From: Nematostella vectensis
Lineage: Eukaryota; Cnidaria; Anthozoa; Actiniaria; Edwardsiidae
Length of the DNA: 64,000 nucleotides
Reading direction: 5' to 3'
Assembly (NCBI RefSeq): GCF_932526225.1
Contig: NC_064042.1
Location: 8,053,540 to 8,117,539, forward strand
A model generated the notes under the pieces. The model was given only the letters and a program-made list of their open reading frames with translations. It ran no database searches and had not been told where the DNA came from. Positions within the stretch are counted from its first letter, which is position 1, and each line of letters begins with the position of its first letter. The translations under genes were made by a program, and so were the position numbers. Positions 17,805-27,106 of this stretch are shown here, one piece after another.

Positions 17805-19486
17805 TTGTCACAGCGCACGGTTAAACGGAGTCCCGTCCACCGTTGACCCCACAACTTAAGCGCCACCACAATAGTGAGAAGTTCCAAACAATTTATATCG
17901 AGGGACTGAGCAACAACCACATCCGGAAATGAAGCGTGGAAATATTCATTGTCACAAACGCCTCCACAACCAACCAGGCAAGCGTCTGTAGAAAAAACTT
18001 CCCCCGGAGAACTCCAAGAGGTAGTTTTAATCATAGATACTCCGTTGTATTCCCGCAGGAAATGACACCACCAAATAATATCCTTGCGAAATTCCGCGGT
18101 TAAATTAACGTGAAGATGATTGTATTGAACTGTTCGTAGCAGACTTAATAAGCGCGAGATAAACACCCGACTCTGACGAACACACTTTGAAACAAACACA
18201 AGTTTGCCAACTAGGGATTGTAACTCCCGTTTGCGAGCAGTTTTGCGGTTCCTCCAATCATGTAAGAGAAGCTCTAACTCCGCTAGCCGCTCAGGACTAA
18301 CTGACAACGTAAATGAATTCGTGTCTACCATCACTCCCAAACACAGCATGAGCGATGAAGGCGGACAAGCTTTGGAAACAGATTCGATCAGTCCCAGAGA
18401 GGAGAGAAGAGTCCCCAACTGCTCAAAATCGGAAGTCGCAGAGCTAGCCTCAGAAACCCCAATGAAATCATCAAAATAATTAAATAAAACTTTTCCTTGC
18501 TGTCGATGAATCCAAGCTACCGCTGAGGTGGCGCGCTGACATGCCTGAGCAGCAGAGCGTAACCCCATAGTTAAAACAGTGTCAAAGTAATAATGTCCAT
18601 TCCAAATATACCCAAGTAAACGGTAATCGCCGGGATCCACAGGAAACTGCCTATACGCCTGCCGCAGATCCCTCTTATAGAGAAAACAACCCGGGCCAAA
18701 CTGCACGATCGCTTCCACAATGTCATCTATAGTGGGATAACAAGTCACGAACGGATCTCCCAGAAAACTATCACACGGAATACCATCATTTACTGAACCG
18801 CCCTTAGGCCAACTCAAGTCCACAATTACCCTACGTTCTTCAGAATCTCGCTTGGGAACCGTGTTCAACGGTGAAGTAACAAATCCACCCCCGAAGGGAG
18901 GATCCGTAAACGGCCCAGCGACACGACCAAGCGAGACTTCACGTTGTAAATGCTCTGAAACTTGAGTCGCAAAATTGAGCGCACCCCGGTGAGTGCGAGC
19001 ATCAAAAATAGGAACAGTATCGCCAGTGAAACCCACCGGCCAACCAAACTCCAGGAAATCACAAATCATTTGGTCGTCATAATCATACAACAAAGTCCTC
19101 CAAGTATTGATCTTTAGGGAACTTGGAACGGGCAGGCGAGAAACCACAAAGTTCGGGCGACCAGAACGAAAAACTAACTCATGTGCGTACAAATAAAAAT
19201 CATTCGCCTGCTGAGAGTCACGAGGAAAGGCCGTGGAAAAACCACGACAGTCTAGAACACCAGCCTCCACCGGCTGAGGAAAACACACATCATGAATATA
19301 ATCAGCGCCCGTGGAAAAGCCACGACAGTCAGGAACTGCAGCCTTTAGCGGCTGGGAGCAAGCATCAGCATTCAAAGCACAAAACGACATATCCGGAAAT
19401 GAAGCAACAGTAACGGAAGGAACGCCCCCAATGTCTTGACCAAGGGCGAAGTTTATCAGTTTTTTGATTCCCCTGAAAGCGGACAA
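17805..19486 (-). pseudogene. Reverse transcriptase/RNase H of the DIRS-like element, truncated
   Basis: RT motifs: GGFVTSPLNTVPKRDSEERR, RVIVDLSWPKGGSVNDGIP, YKRDLRQAYRQFPVDPGDY, TMGLRSAAQACQ, catalytic FNYFDDFIGV (YFDD), then LCLGVMVD and the thumb. RNase H residues are seen at STDACLVGCGG, NCLELLTIVVAL and VRCDNQ. Right after RCDNQ the homology ends and the sequence becomes the start of the recombinase in another frame (near 17805), so the last part of RNase H is deleted. The ORF overlaps the end of the gag-like gene by ~30 bp. Copies genomic RNA into DNA in related elements. Confidence 0.85.
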
Positions 19487-20358
19487 TCAGATGAATCCTC
19501 TCTATGCGATTCCTGTTTTCTCGATTGTACCCAACAAGCCGCACAAATATGTTTTACCCATTTACGTTCGCCTCGGACGTAACCATAATGATCCTTGGTA
19601 TGAATGCACTTCTCGCGTTGATAATCTCTACAAAACAATGTCGGCCCTGAACTGTAAGACTGCTTTTTCGGCGGTGAAAGTAGCTGACCATGGAGGGTTC
19701 TGCTTTCGAGGTGGGAAAAGGAATCACCCCACATCAATAAGCCACGTTCGATTTCAAGCAAAACCGCTCCATGGAAGGCAAGCACCGCCTCCCATTCGTA
19801 TAGCTGTGCGTGATACATCAGCGTTACCAAATGTTTGTGTCGTTCGGCGCGCTCGAACGAACTGATCTCTCGTAATTGTAGAATCTGTGCATACCCCGCC
19901 ACGAATTCAGCTTTATTTGGCTTCCGTAACGGAGAGGAAGCCAGCGCACCCATATCAGCTTCCTCATCGGACTCACTGGATGCAATGGGCAGAACATGAG
20001 CCACACGTCGATCCGCCGCGTCGGCCAAGTCATCCATGGCTCTAAGCTCGGGCAAAGTAACCGTCGTCGCACGGCGCGGCGATACATCTTTAGAAGATCG
20101 CGACGACGAAGCAACGTCGGAGGGCGGCAAGGAATGGGACTGACGACTGCTAGCATGATCGGCCTTCAAACTTTGAACCTCGGCCGTGAGAGTTTGAACA
20201 GCGGCGGCGAGCGAATTCAACAGTTCGTCGTTCCGTGTAGTAGAATTGCCCTGAATTTCGGGAACGCCCCCAGGACCGTCACAATGTTTCCCTGGCACGC
20301 CAAAATCATGATCATTTACTGGCTTCTTGCAGCCTGGACATTTCTTTTCTCGCGGCAT
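19456..20358 (-). CDS. Gag-like protein of the DIRS-like element
   Basis: 300 aa from the ATG at 20358 (MPREKK); the longer frame from 20412 has no homology-like start. A zinc-finger-like CPGCKKPVNDHDFGVPGKHC opens the protein. Then follow a helical coiled-coil stretch (LLNSLAAAVQTLTAEVQSLKAD), a Ser-rich linker, a helical body and a C-terminal Cys/His-rich end (CRDYQREKCIHTKDHYG ... CAACWVQ) that could bind nucleic acid. It is open over its full length, unlike its neighbours. Role as RNA-packaging protein is inferred from position in the element. Confidence 0.75.
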   Translation of the reverse strand: MPREKKCPGCKKPVNDHDFGVPGKHCDGPGGVPEIQGNSTTRNDELLNSLAAAVQTLTAEVQSLKADHASSRQSHSLPPSDVASSSRSSKDVSPRRATTVTLPELRAMDDLADAADRRVAHVLPIASSESDEEADMGALASSPLRKPNKAEFVAGYAQILQLREISSFERAERHKHLVTLMYHAQLYEWEAVLAFHGAVLLEIERGLLMWGDSFSHLESRTLHGQLLSPPKKQSYSSGPTLFCRDYQREKCIHTKDHYGYVRGERKWVKHICAACWVQSRKQESHREDSSDCPLSGESKN

Positions 20359-23134
20359 CGTAACAGTGGAAAAAACAATATGAGCTTGATATATAAACGT
20401 TGAAAAGAACAAAGAATTATAGAGTGAAGCTGTGAACGTGTGCTAGCAATCAAGACTAGAGATAACTGAAATACAATATGCTGGCTTGAGCAATTAATCC
20501 CTTTAAGCTAGGTGCCCAAAGGGGGGTACATTATGCAAATCGTGTAGATGATGAGGATACTCCAAGTCAACTTCTAGAATGCATGGATGATTTTTCCAAC
20601 CTGTTATCTCTTGCTCAGTCATCCATCTAAACTCGTGTGTAGGGAGTGGTTTTGACATTGCCCAGCCGTATAAGTTGTTTGCGTCTAGATATGTTATGTA
20701 CTTTGTTGGAAGATTAGGGTCATATTCCTCCATGTATGGATTATTTGCTTTCCCGTACCTATTGCTTATCATAGACACACCACCTCGAATGCCTTTCTCA
20801 ATCATGAGCAGCTTATCATAGTCTGTCAGCAACTCTAGATTCACCTTGGTAATTTTCAAAGCAGCGTCCCATGCAAGACCGGGTGCTGTGTAATACCAGG
20901 CTGGGTCTAGACCATAGTTCTCAAGACAAACATTTCTGAAGTTTTCGAAGACGTCGGCTAACAGGAGCACATCCGACTCAATATAGAGATCATGATAATC
21001 CTCCATGGTTCTCATCTCAAAGATTTCCCAAACCTTTTGGGCATGTTGATAATCTTCCTCTGATATGTCAGTATCGTTGAGTCTGGAGTAGAACGCTTCT
21101 TTTGGTGGAAGTTTGGTTGCGATGAGTTTGTTGAAGTCACCGAACCAATCGTATGGAAAAACACCCTTTCTTAACAACAGTTGTAATTGTTCTCCTTCAT
21201 AGTAACTTGTGAGGTTTTTGAAAGATTCTTTTGACAGATTACTTACTAAACTGTCAAGACTGGCTGACATAAATTTAAAGCTGTCAATGAATCTGATGTC
21301 ACGCTTAACTTCAACCGGTTTGCCTTCTTTGTTTGTAAATGTGTCCACTACAATCTGTTTTGTGAAAGAAATATATTTTTCCTCATTATTAGGTATACAA
21401 TTTATTTTACCTTTTGATGTACCAAGGTTCTTAATGAAAAGATGGCTGTCGTATCCAGATAGATTGTGAAAGATGACTGGGAAGAACTTTGGAATTCTAA
21501 ATTGAAGGTTGCATTCGTTGTGGGCTGCACCTCTATACTTTCCTGTAATGTGACAATGATCTAAAACCTTATCCTTTCCGAGCTCGCCCTTACAGATATG
21601 ACAGTGAGTGGCGGTTTCATGTTCTCTCAAATTCTCTAGACTCATCTTGACTTTCTTAGAGAACTTGAAGTTGTTGTATATCATCTTGATATAAGACTCT
21701 AATCTTTCCACAAACATTTGCGGGATATCTTCATCTGGTTTTTGAATTGTCTGTCGCACAAGCATTGGTGGAAATATTTCGTCGTCAAAGCACTTGATGA
21801 GATAGCAGTAGCCTGATGGTTTGTGCTTCTGGTATTGTTTAGTAAAGCTTTTACTTTCATCTGGGGAGCATGTATCTATGTTCTCTGTAAAGCTCTCAAA
21901 ATCAGCATAGACAACAAAGGGGACCCTCATTTTTCTATTATAGTTCTTAAAAGATGTATACAGAGGATTTCCATCCTTATCTGTTGGCATATCAGGTTTG
22001 AATTCTTCGTGATTGCGGCAGTATTCAAGATGTTTTTCTAATGCTTTCTTACACCAAAACCCGTTTAGACATCTGTAGCAAAAATGTGTTGTACTTTTGC
22101 GTTTGTTTACTTTTTTACCTGAAAGTCTTGACATTGTTTTAATCCAGCAGTAGTGATTTGTTTCATCGTTTGATATGAGAAGTAAGTTGATCACATTAGA
22201 TTCCTCTACCGATTAAGTTTTCTCACTTGTTTTTAGAGGGTGTACATCACCTTCACATCCGTAGACGTTGATTGCATAGGTGGGGTTTTGCTTTTCAAAC
22301 TTGTCAATCTGTTTTAGTGAGACGGGAAACTCTATGCCTGACCAGTTAAACTTCTCTGAGTTTTCTCTCATTTTTTTATTTAATCTCTCAGGGTGAACAT
22401 CTTGTTGGTAGATGGCGGAGGTTACTGCCCACTTGAAACATTCGTGGTTGTTCTCATTCTTAACATTGATGATGGCTTGCTTGGCTGCTAATTCTGATGG
22501 TAGTTTAATATATGAGCTTCCAGATAGCGGATTAAAAGGGTCGATGTTAATATCAAAGTATTCAACCTGATTAAACTGCCACCCAGAGCCTTTGTTTTGA
22601 AATTGCTCAATCGATTCAAGTATACGATTCGTCATCGTATTGAATACGTCGGAGAAATCGGTTGCCTCAGTTATTATTTCAACTTTGGAATGGAAGTATC
22701 CTGAGTTTTCATCAATATGACCAGTAGCTGGATTCTTTTTTTATAAATTTGCATGTAAGGATAAACTTGACTTTGATAGGCTTCTTTTGTTTGTTAATGA
22801 GATCTAGCACTTTTGATTTGATATTAATGATGAACGTCGTTGGGTCATAACCATTCTCCCCATCAATCCTGTAGGTTTTCAGATATCCTCTCAATGATGT
22901 TTGTGTTTCTTTTAGTTCAACGTGGTCAAGTCTCTTGAATATATTGTTCACCTTTTCCTTCAGTTTTTCGACACGTTTATTTACGGTCTTTTTGATGGGC
23001 TAGGGAACGTAAGATAAAATCCAATCTGCAAACTTATTCAATTCTTTCTTGACGGGGATTGCAACTCTGTTTGCTAAATGTTTGATTGATGATGCGTGGG
23101 AGATTGGTGTGGGTTGTGATGGTTTGAGCATGGG

Positions 23135-23412
23135 AACATCAATCTCAGGTATCGGTTCATCAAGAATATTATGTGGTGGTGGTGTATTAGTAGGATCACG
23201 CGGTTGTCTACCCAACGCTTCGATGAGTTCGGCTTTTCGCATTCGATAATATCTCGGGATACCCCGCTCCTTGGCGAGGGCTTTCAACTGTTTCACTGTC
23301 CGGTTCTCCATTTTTATTAGGATATTTATATCTTTAGACCATTTTTCAAGTGTGGAGTATATCTAGTATCATAGCTACATACCCTATGATAATACTTACA
23401 TACGTGTGTGAT
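23135..23412 (-). repeat. Right terminal inverted repeat of the Polinton
   Basis: Reverse complement of bases 1-278. The match runs to the first base of the window, so the true tip could lie a few bases beyond 23412. A 12-bp inverted repeat (ggggacaaaact at 23418-23429 and its complement at 23459-23470) lies just outside. Confidence 0.93.
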
Positions 23413-23493
23413 GTAGTGGGGACAAAACTAAATTAAAATTAATTTTTTCCATTTTTAAAGTTTTGTCCCCGTTCCCGCAAATCGCTACTACTA

Positions 23494-23990
23494 GACTTTA
23501 AGACCCTAAACGCGATAATTTTTTTTTTTTGTAAAATCGTCGGTTCTAAATATTCTTGTTTTCAATATTTCATGATGCCAGGGCAGATTGATTTGGACAG
23601 TTTTGCGTGAGTTTATATTTTTAATCAAGACTTTAAGACCCTAAACGCGATAAAAAAGTTTTTTTGCAAAATCGTCGGTTCTAAATATTCGTGTTTTCAA
23701 TATTTCAGGATGCACAAGCGCAGACGGATCCACAACAACTTTTCGTGAGTTTTTATTTTTTTAATCAAGACTTTAAGATCCTAAACGCGATAAAGAAAGT
23801 ATTTTTTGTAAAATCGTAAGTTCTAAATATTCGTGTTTTCAATATTTCAGGATGCCCAAGCACAGACGGATCCACAACAAGTTTGTGTGAGTTTTTATTT
23901 TTTAATCCCTAGACTTTAAGATCTAAACACGATAAAATCTATTTTTTTTGTAAAATCGTCGGTTCAAGTTTGCATGAGTTTTTATTTATT
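23494..23990 (+). repeat. Tandem repeat carrying micro-exons, four units
   Basis: Units begin gactttaagaccctaaacgcgataa at about 23494, 23629, 23769 and 23912 (135-143 bp). Each contains an intron-like segment (gtaaaatcgtcggttctaaatattcgtgttttcaatatttcag), a 36-nt exon-like block and a gtgagt donor. Units 2 and 3 have intact splice signals; unit 1 has a mutated acceptor (cat for cag) and a TGA; unit 4 has lost the acceptor and most of the block. Confidence 0.8.
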
Positions 23991-24411
23991 TTTTTTAGAC
24001 GGCGCGATAAAAAATTATTTAAAAAAGCTTCTTATACACAAAATATTGTTAACGAGGTGTAATCTTATAAACAAAATATTGTTAACGAGGTGTAATCTGT
24101 TATTTATAGGACGCAGGGGTCCAGACACAGGAAGTCAAGGTAAACCAAATAACTTATTTTATGTCTTTCTCGGAGAGTTTAAATTGTGGTTCAGAATTGG
24201 ACCTTTCGCTCTCGTAGAAGGGGTGTGCGAGCGCCCCTAACCTGCTACACCTGTCAGACCTTCTCTTTGGTCAGGTCTCTGCTACTTCTTCTGACACTCT
24301 CTGTTCTCTCCACAGGCCCGACCGAACATCATCAGAAGGGCGTGGCGCTCTGTACTGGGAGTAGCCCGAAGAATCCGGGATGCCTTCCGTGACGCCCTGC
24401 ACCACCACTAA
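23709..24411 (+). CDS. 3' end of a host gene: micro-exons plus cationic amphipathic C-terminus
   Basis: Exons supported by AG/GT borders: 23709-23744 (36 nt) and 23851-23886 (36 nt), both reading DAQAQTDPQQ plus two residues; 24110-24139 (30 nt, DAGVQTQEVK); and the terminal exon 24316-24411 ending TAA. All are phase 0 and any subset keeps the frame. The last exon encodes 31 residues with 8 Arg, 2 Asp and three final His; the core RRAWRSVLGVARRIRDAF is a textbook amphipathic helix with hydrophobic residues every 3-4 positions. This suggests a secreted precursor with acidic/Gln-rich spacer repeats and a cationic membrane-active peptide, but no signal peptide is in the window: 5' exons would lie before base 1, with the Polinton in the intron. 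Family not recognised. Confidence 0.45.
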
Positions 24412-24899
24412 ACGCCGGCAAGTAGCTAGTAATCCCCGCGAAAGGACGACTCTTAACCTTACTAGCACTTTTCAATATTATTAGCAATTTTTCTATATTT
24501 ATATAATTTATAGTGTTTTTTTTGTTACTTGAAAACGAACAGCCTCTTATTACTGCTTAAATATCATTTGTCAGAAGGGAGCTCGGAAGCCATCTTCCTC
24601 TATTTCAACTGGGAACTCTTTAACCTTAATTGCGCATTGACTTTAGTACAACTTTGGTAGATTTGGCATAACATCCATCGCTCTCGCAATCTTCTGAGCA
24701 TCCCCATTGTTGTGCCATTCTTCTAACAATTCCAAATATGGATGTGCCATTCATCTAACAATTCCAAATATGCTGGAGTGTGCCATTCATTTAACAATTT
24801 TTCACGATTCCACGGCATCACTTCCACCTTGTGTCATGTCCATCATATCCTTAGAGTTGAATTAGAGACGAAATGTAACAAGCCTTCAATACAAGTCAT
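24412..24899. repeat. Downstream region with short imperfect repeats
   Basis: No gene visible. A ~40-bp unit (gtgccattcatctaacaattccaaatatg) recurs three times at about 24710-24800. The first ~150 bp may be 3' untranslated sequence of the preceding gene. Confidence 0.5.
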
Positions 24900-25815
24900 G
24901 GGATGGGATGGGGTGGGGTTTTGTGGGGTAGGGTAGGGTAGGGTAGGGTAGGGTAGGGAAAGGTGGGGTGGGGTGTGGTGTGGTAGGGTAGGGTGGGTTG
25001 GGGTGGTGTGGTGTGGGGTGGGTTTGGGTTGGTTGGGGGAGAAAATGGTAGGGTACGGTAGGGTTTAGTGTGGTGAGATAGGGTAGCGTGGGGTGGGTTA
25101 GGGTGGGGTACCTTAATGGGGAGAGTTATTCTGAGAGATCATAGTGAGGTTTGCGAGCTAGAGGTCCGCTAACATCCCCTTTAAGCTTGCCCTCACGTCT
25201 CGACGATGACGCCCTCTGTTGGGTAGATAGCAGGTAGGGGTTGGGTAGGGTAGGTCTAGTGAGTAGGGTAGATAGGTAGGAACCCTAACCGAAGGTTAAC
25301 GTTAATCTGAGAGGCCTTAGTGAGGTGTGCAAACTAGAGGTTCTCAGACATCCCCTTTAATTTGCCCTCACGTCTCGACGATGACGCCCTCTGTTAGGTA
25401 GATAGGTAGGGGTTGGGTAGGGTAGGGTTTAACGGGGAGAGTTATTTTGAGAGACCGTAGTGAGGTTTGCGAGCTAGAGGTCAGCTAACATCCCCTTTGG
25501 TTTGCCCTCACGTCAGGTAGGGGTTGAGTAGGTTAGGATAGGTCACAGAGGGGTAGGGTAGGATGGGGTGGGGTAGGATGGGGTGGGGTGGGGTAGGATG
25601 GGGTGGGGTAGGGTAAGATAGGGTAGGGTAGGGGGGTAGGGTAAAGAAGGGAAAGAAAGGGTAGCGTTGAGTTGGGTGAGGTGAGATAGGGTAGCGTGGG
25701 GAGGGGTAGGGTAGGGTACCTTGACGGAAGGTTGTTCTGAAGAGACCGCTGTGAGGAGTGTGAGCTAGAGGTCCGCTAACAACCCCTTTAAGCTTGCCCT
25801 TACGTCTTGAGGATG
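24900..25815. repeat. Degenerate G-rich GGGTA/GGGGT minisatellite with interspersed unique blocks
   Basis: Runs of gggta, ggggt and gggat dominate 24900-25110, 25240-25275 and 25530-25720. They are separated by copies of a ~100-bp block (agttattctgagagaccgtagtgagg ... ctcacgtctcgacgatgacgccctct) at about 25125, 25300, 25440 and 25730. The G-runs could form quadruplexes. A C-rich version of the same simple sequence is at 57180-57240. Confidence 0.8.
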
Positions 25816-26016
25816 ATCCTTCCGTTATGGTTTGTTCATAGTTATTATTAGCATTTTTCTGTGCGTGCATGTGTGTGTGAGAGTGGGGAGAGAGGGGAGG
25901 GGGTAGAGAGAAAGGTATTATTTGATCACAAGTACCAGTATCATATGACAATGCTTTATTGTGTTGAGTGGCTCAATTTCTTTACTCTTTCCTTTAAAAA
26001 TATATAATATAAATAA

Positions 26017-26020
<4 letters not shown>

Positions 26021-26064
<44 letters not shown>
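26021..26064. repeat. AT microsatellite
   Basis: Uninterrupted alternating at dinucleotides; a shorter run (26281-26292) lies just after the palindrome. Confidence 0.95.
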
Positions 26065-26070
<6 letters not shown>

Positions 26071-26121
26071 ATGGTTGAAGGCTTTCATAGAAAGTGCTCA
26101 ATACTCGAAAGTAGAGCGGTG

Positions 26122-26281
26122 TATAGTGTTGGTTTGAGAAAAATACAAACTACATAGGTTTCCCTACAGGTCTGTTTCGTGGTTGCCCACTCATCAGGGG
26201 ATTTCCTGATGAGTGGGCAACCACGAAACAGACCTGTAGGGAAACCTATGTAGTTTGTATTTTTCTCAAACCAACACTATA
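26122..26281. repeat. Perfect palindrome, 77-bp arms, 6-nt loop
   Basis: Arm 26122-26198 is the exact reverse complement of 26205-26281; the loop is 26199-26204. It contains ggttgcccactcatcagg and its complement and is flanked by AT dinucleotide runs. Probably a recently inserted foldback/MITE element; no coding capacity. Confidence 0.95.
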
Positions 26282-26689
26282 TATATATATATAGTATAAA
26301 TAATAATATATATTTAAAAATATATTTGTAAAACACCATATGAATGTCGTACCAACATTTTGAGCGAGTCAGAAGTTGTATTGAATTTATCAAAGGCGTA
26401 TCAAGCAAAGTAAAGATAAATGGGCCAGAAACGAGAGATATCAAGACAAATCTTGGATTCACGTTCCTTATTTCTTTTCTTTGACTTTCCTTTACACTGA
26501 TTCTTTATGTTAAATCTTGCTTTGGCTTTGTTTTTATTTCTTTTGCTGTACTTTTTACGCTTTCATTTCACACAACCCCTTTATACCCCTTTTATACCTT
26601 GATTGCATGATCACAAACTTCTTCAAAATACGCAACCTTTACCTCATGGCTATATCTACTATCTCATAACCCTCAATTCATACAATCTC
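26282..26689. other. Unassigned AT-rich spacer
   Basis: No open frame with recognisable content, and no repeat I can support. Confidence 0.4.
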
Positions 26690-27073
26690 CCTGGAATTTG
26701 CCTCGAATGCTGGATTTGCTAACCTTCCGGTGAGGTATCCGCAAAAACCAAACCGGTCCCTGGTAATGTCGCACTTGTGGCTTTCCCTTGAGATATCAAA
26801 GATTCTTCCACACATAGCCAAGATGGTGCTACGTTTCTGTCAGAGCGCGATTTCCGGTCACTTGTTAAGAAAAGTCCTAGGCGTTCATGTAGGGCGCTCG
26901 CGCCGGCCTGGACCGGAGTCAGGCACCTTTGTCAGGACATGTTCAGTTATGTAATGGCGATCGAGCGTGTTGATATTTACACAGCGCAAAATCTCGTCGA
27001 AATTGTGTGTTAAAGTAATCTTTCTCCGCTCGGAAACCTTTGGAAATAGTCCCCGATATCCCCTGCTACATTT

Positions 27074-27093
27074 TGGCGCCCACCGTTGGGCTC
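27074..27093 (+). other. Primer binding site of the Ty3/gypsy element
   Basis: TGGCGCCCACCGTTGGGCTC directly follows the presumed LTR end and begins with TGG, complementary to a tRNA 3' CCA. It primes minus-strand DNA synthesis in such elements. The tRNA was not identified. Confidence 0.65.
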
Positions 27094-27106
27094 GTGGAGT
27101 TAAATT

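Larger units (their letters stand above)
16655..20529 (-). mobile_element. Tyrosine-recombinase retrotransposon (DIRS/Ngaro-like)
   Basis: Minus-strand order gag-like protein, reverse transcriptase/RNase H, tyrosine recombinase, without LTR or rve integrase, is diagnostic for the DIRS order. The polymerase frame defines the borders exactly: both sides end at aat (16652-16654 and 20530-20532). Such elements insert by recombination and make no target duplication; the aat may be the crossover triplet, one copy belonging to the element. At 3,875 bp it is short, consistent with an internal deletion at the RNase H/recombinase junction. Confidence 0.9.
15590..23311 (-). pseudogene. Protein-primed family B DNA polymerase, interrupted
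   Basis: Starts in the right TIR with the shared SAP-like module (23311). In-frame TAG at 23000-23002, frameshift in an A-run near 22724-22733, in-frame TAA at 22213-22215, then a long open part to 20530. A Cys/His endonuclease-VII-like segment (HCHICKG ... DHCHITGKYRGAAHNECN) lies at ~21513-21605. Exo motifs: YADFESF (~21900), NLSGYDSH (~21460), YIESDVLLLAD (~20975); motif A DANNLYGWAM (~20670). After the 3.9-kb retroelement (16655-20529) the frame resumes at YYPLAPE with motif B KLMNNSVFGK (~16400) and motif C FTDTDSL (~16105), ending at 15590. The enzyme would replicate the element by protein priming. The aat codon is present at both junctions in the same phase. Confidence 0.95.
1..23412. 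mobile_element. Polinton/Maverick element, decayed, with two nested transposons
   Basis: Bases 1-278 reappear as reverse complement at 23135-23412, giving long terminal inverted repeats. Between them are the hallmark genes of Polintons (also called adintoviruses when viral): protein-primed DNA polymerase B, rve integrase, packaging ATPase, double-jelly-roll capsid protein and penton-like protein. Removing the nested Harbinger (974-5678) and tyrosine-recombinase retroelement (16655-20529) leaves about 14.8 kb, in the usual size range. The outer left end and the 6-bp target duplication cannot be seen because the window begins inside or exactly at the TIR. Stops and frameshifts in polymerase and integrase show it can no longer move by itself. 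Capsid-block genes look mostly open, so insertion may be fairly recent. Confidence 0.95.

Noticed and set aside
19464-20403. Plus-strand ORFs of 133-135 codons opposite the gag-like gene
   Set aside because: Antisense shadows with no domain pattern.
23418-23470. 12-bp inverted repeat just outside the right TIR as the true Polinton tip
   Set aside because: Without the left flank I cannot test whether the TIR extends into ggggacaaaact; left as an open boundary.
25508-25951. 147-codon minus-strand ORF rich in Pro, Ser and Tyr
   Set aside because: Translation of the degenerate G-rich minisatellite; no gene signals.
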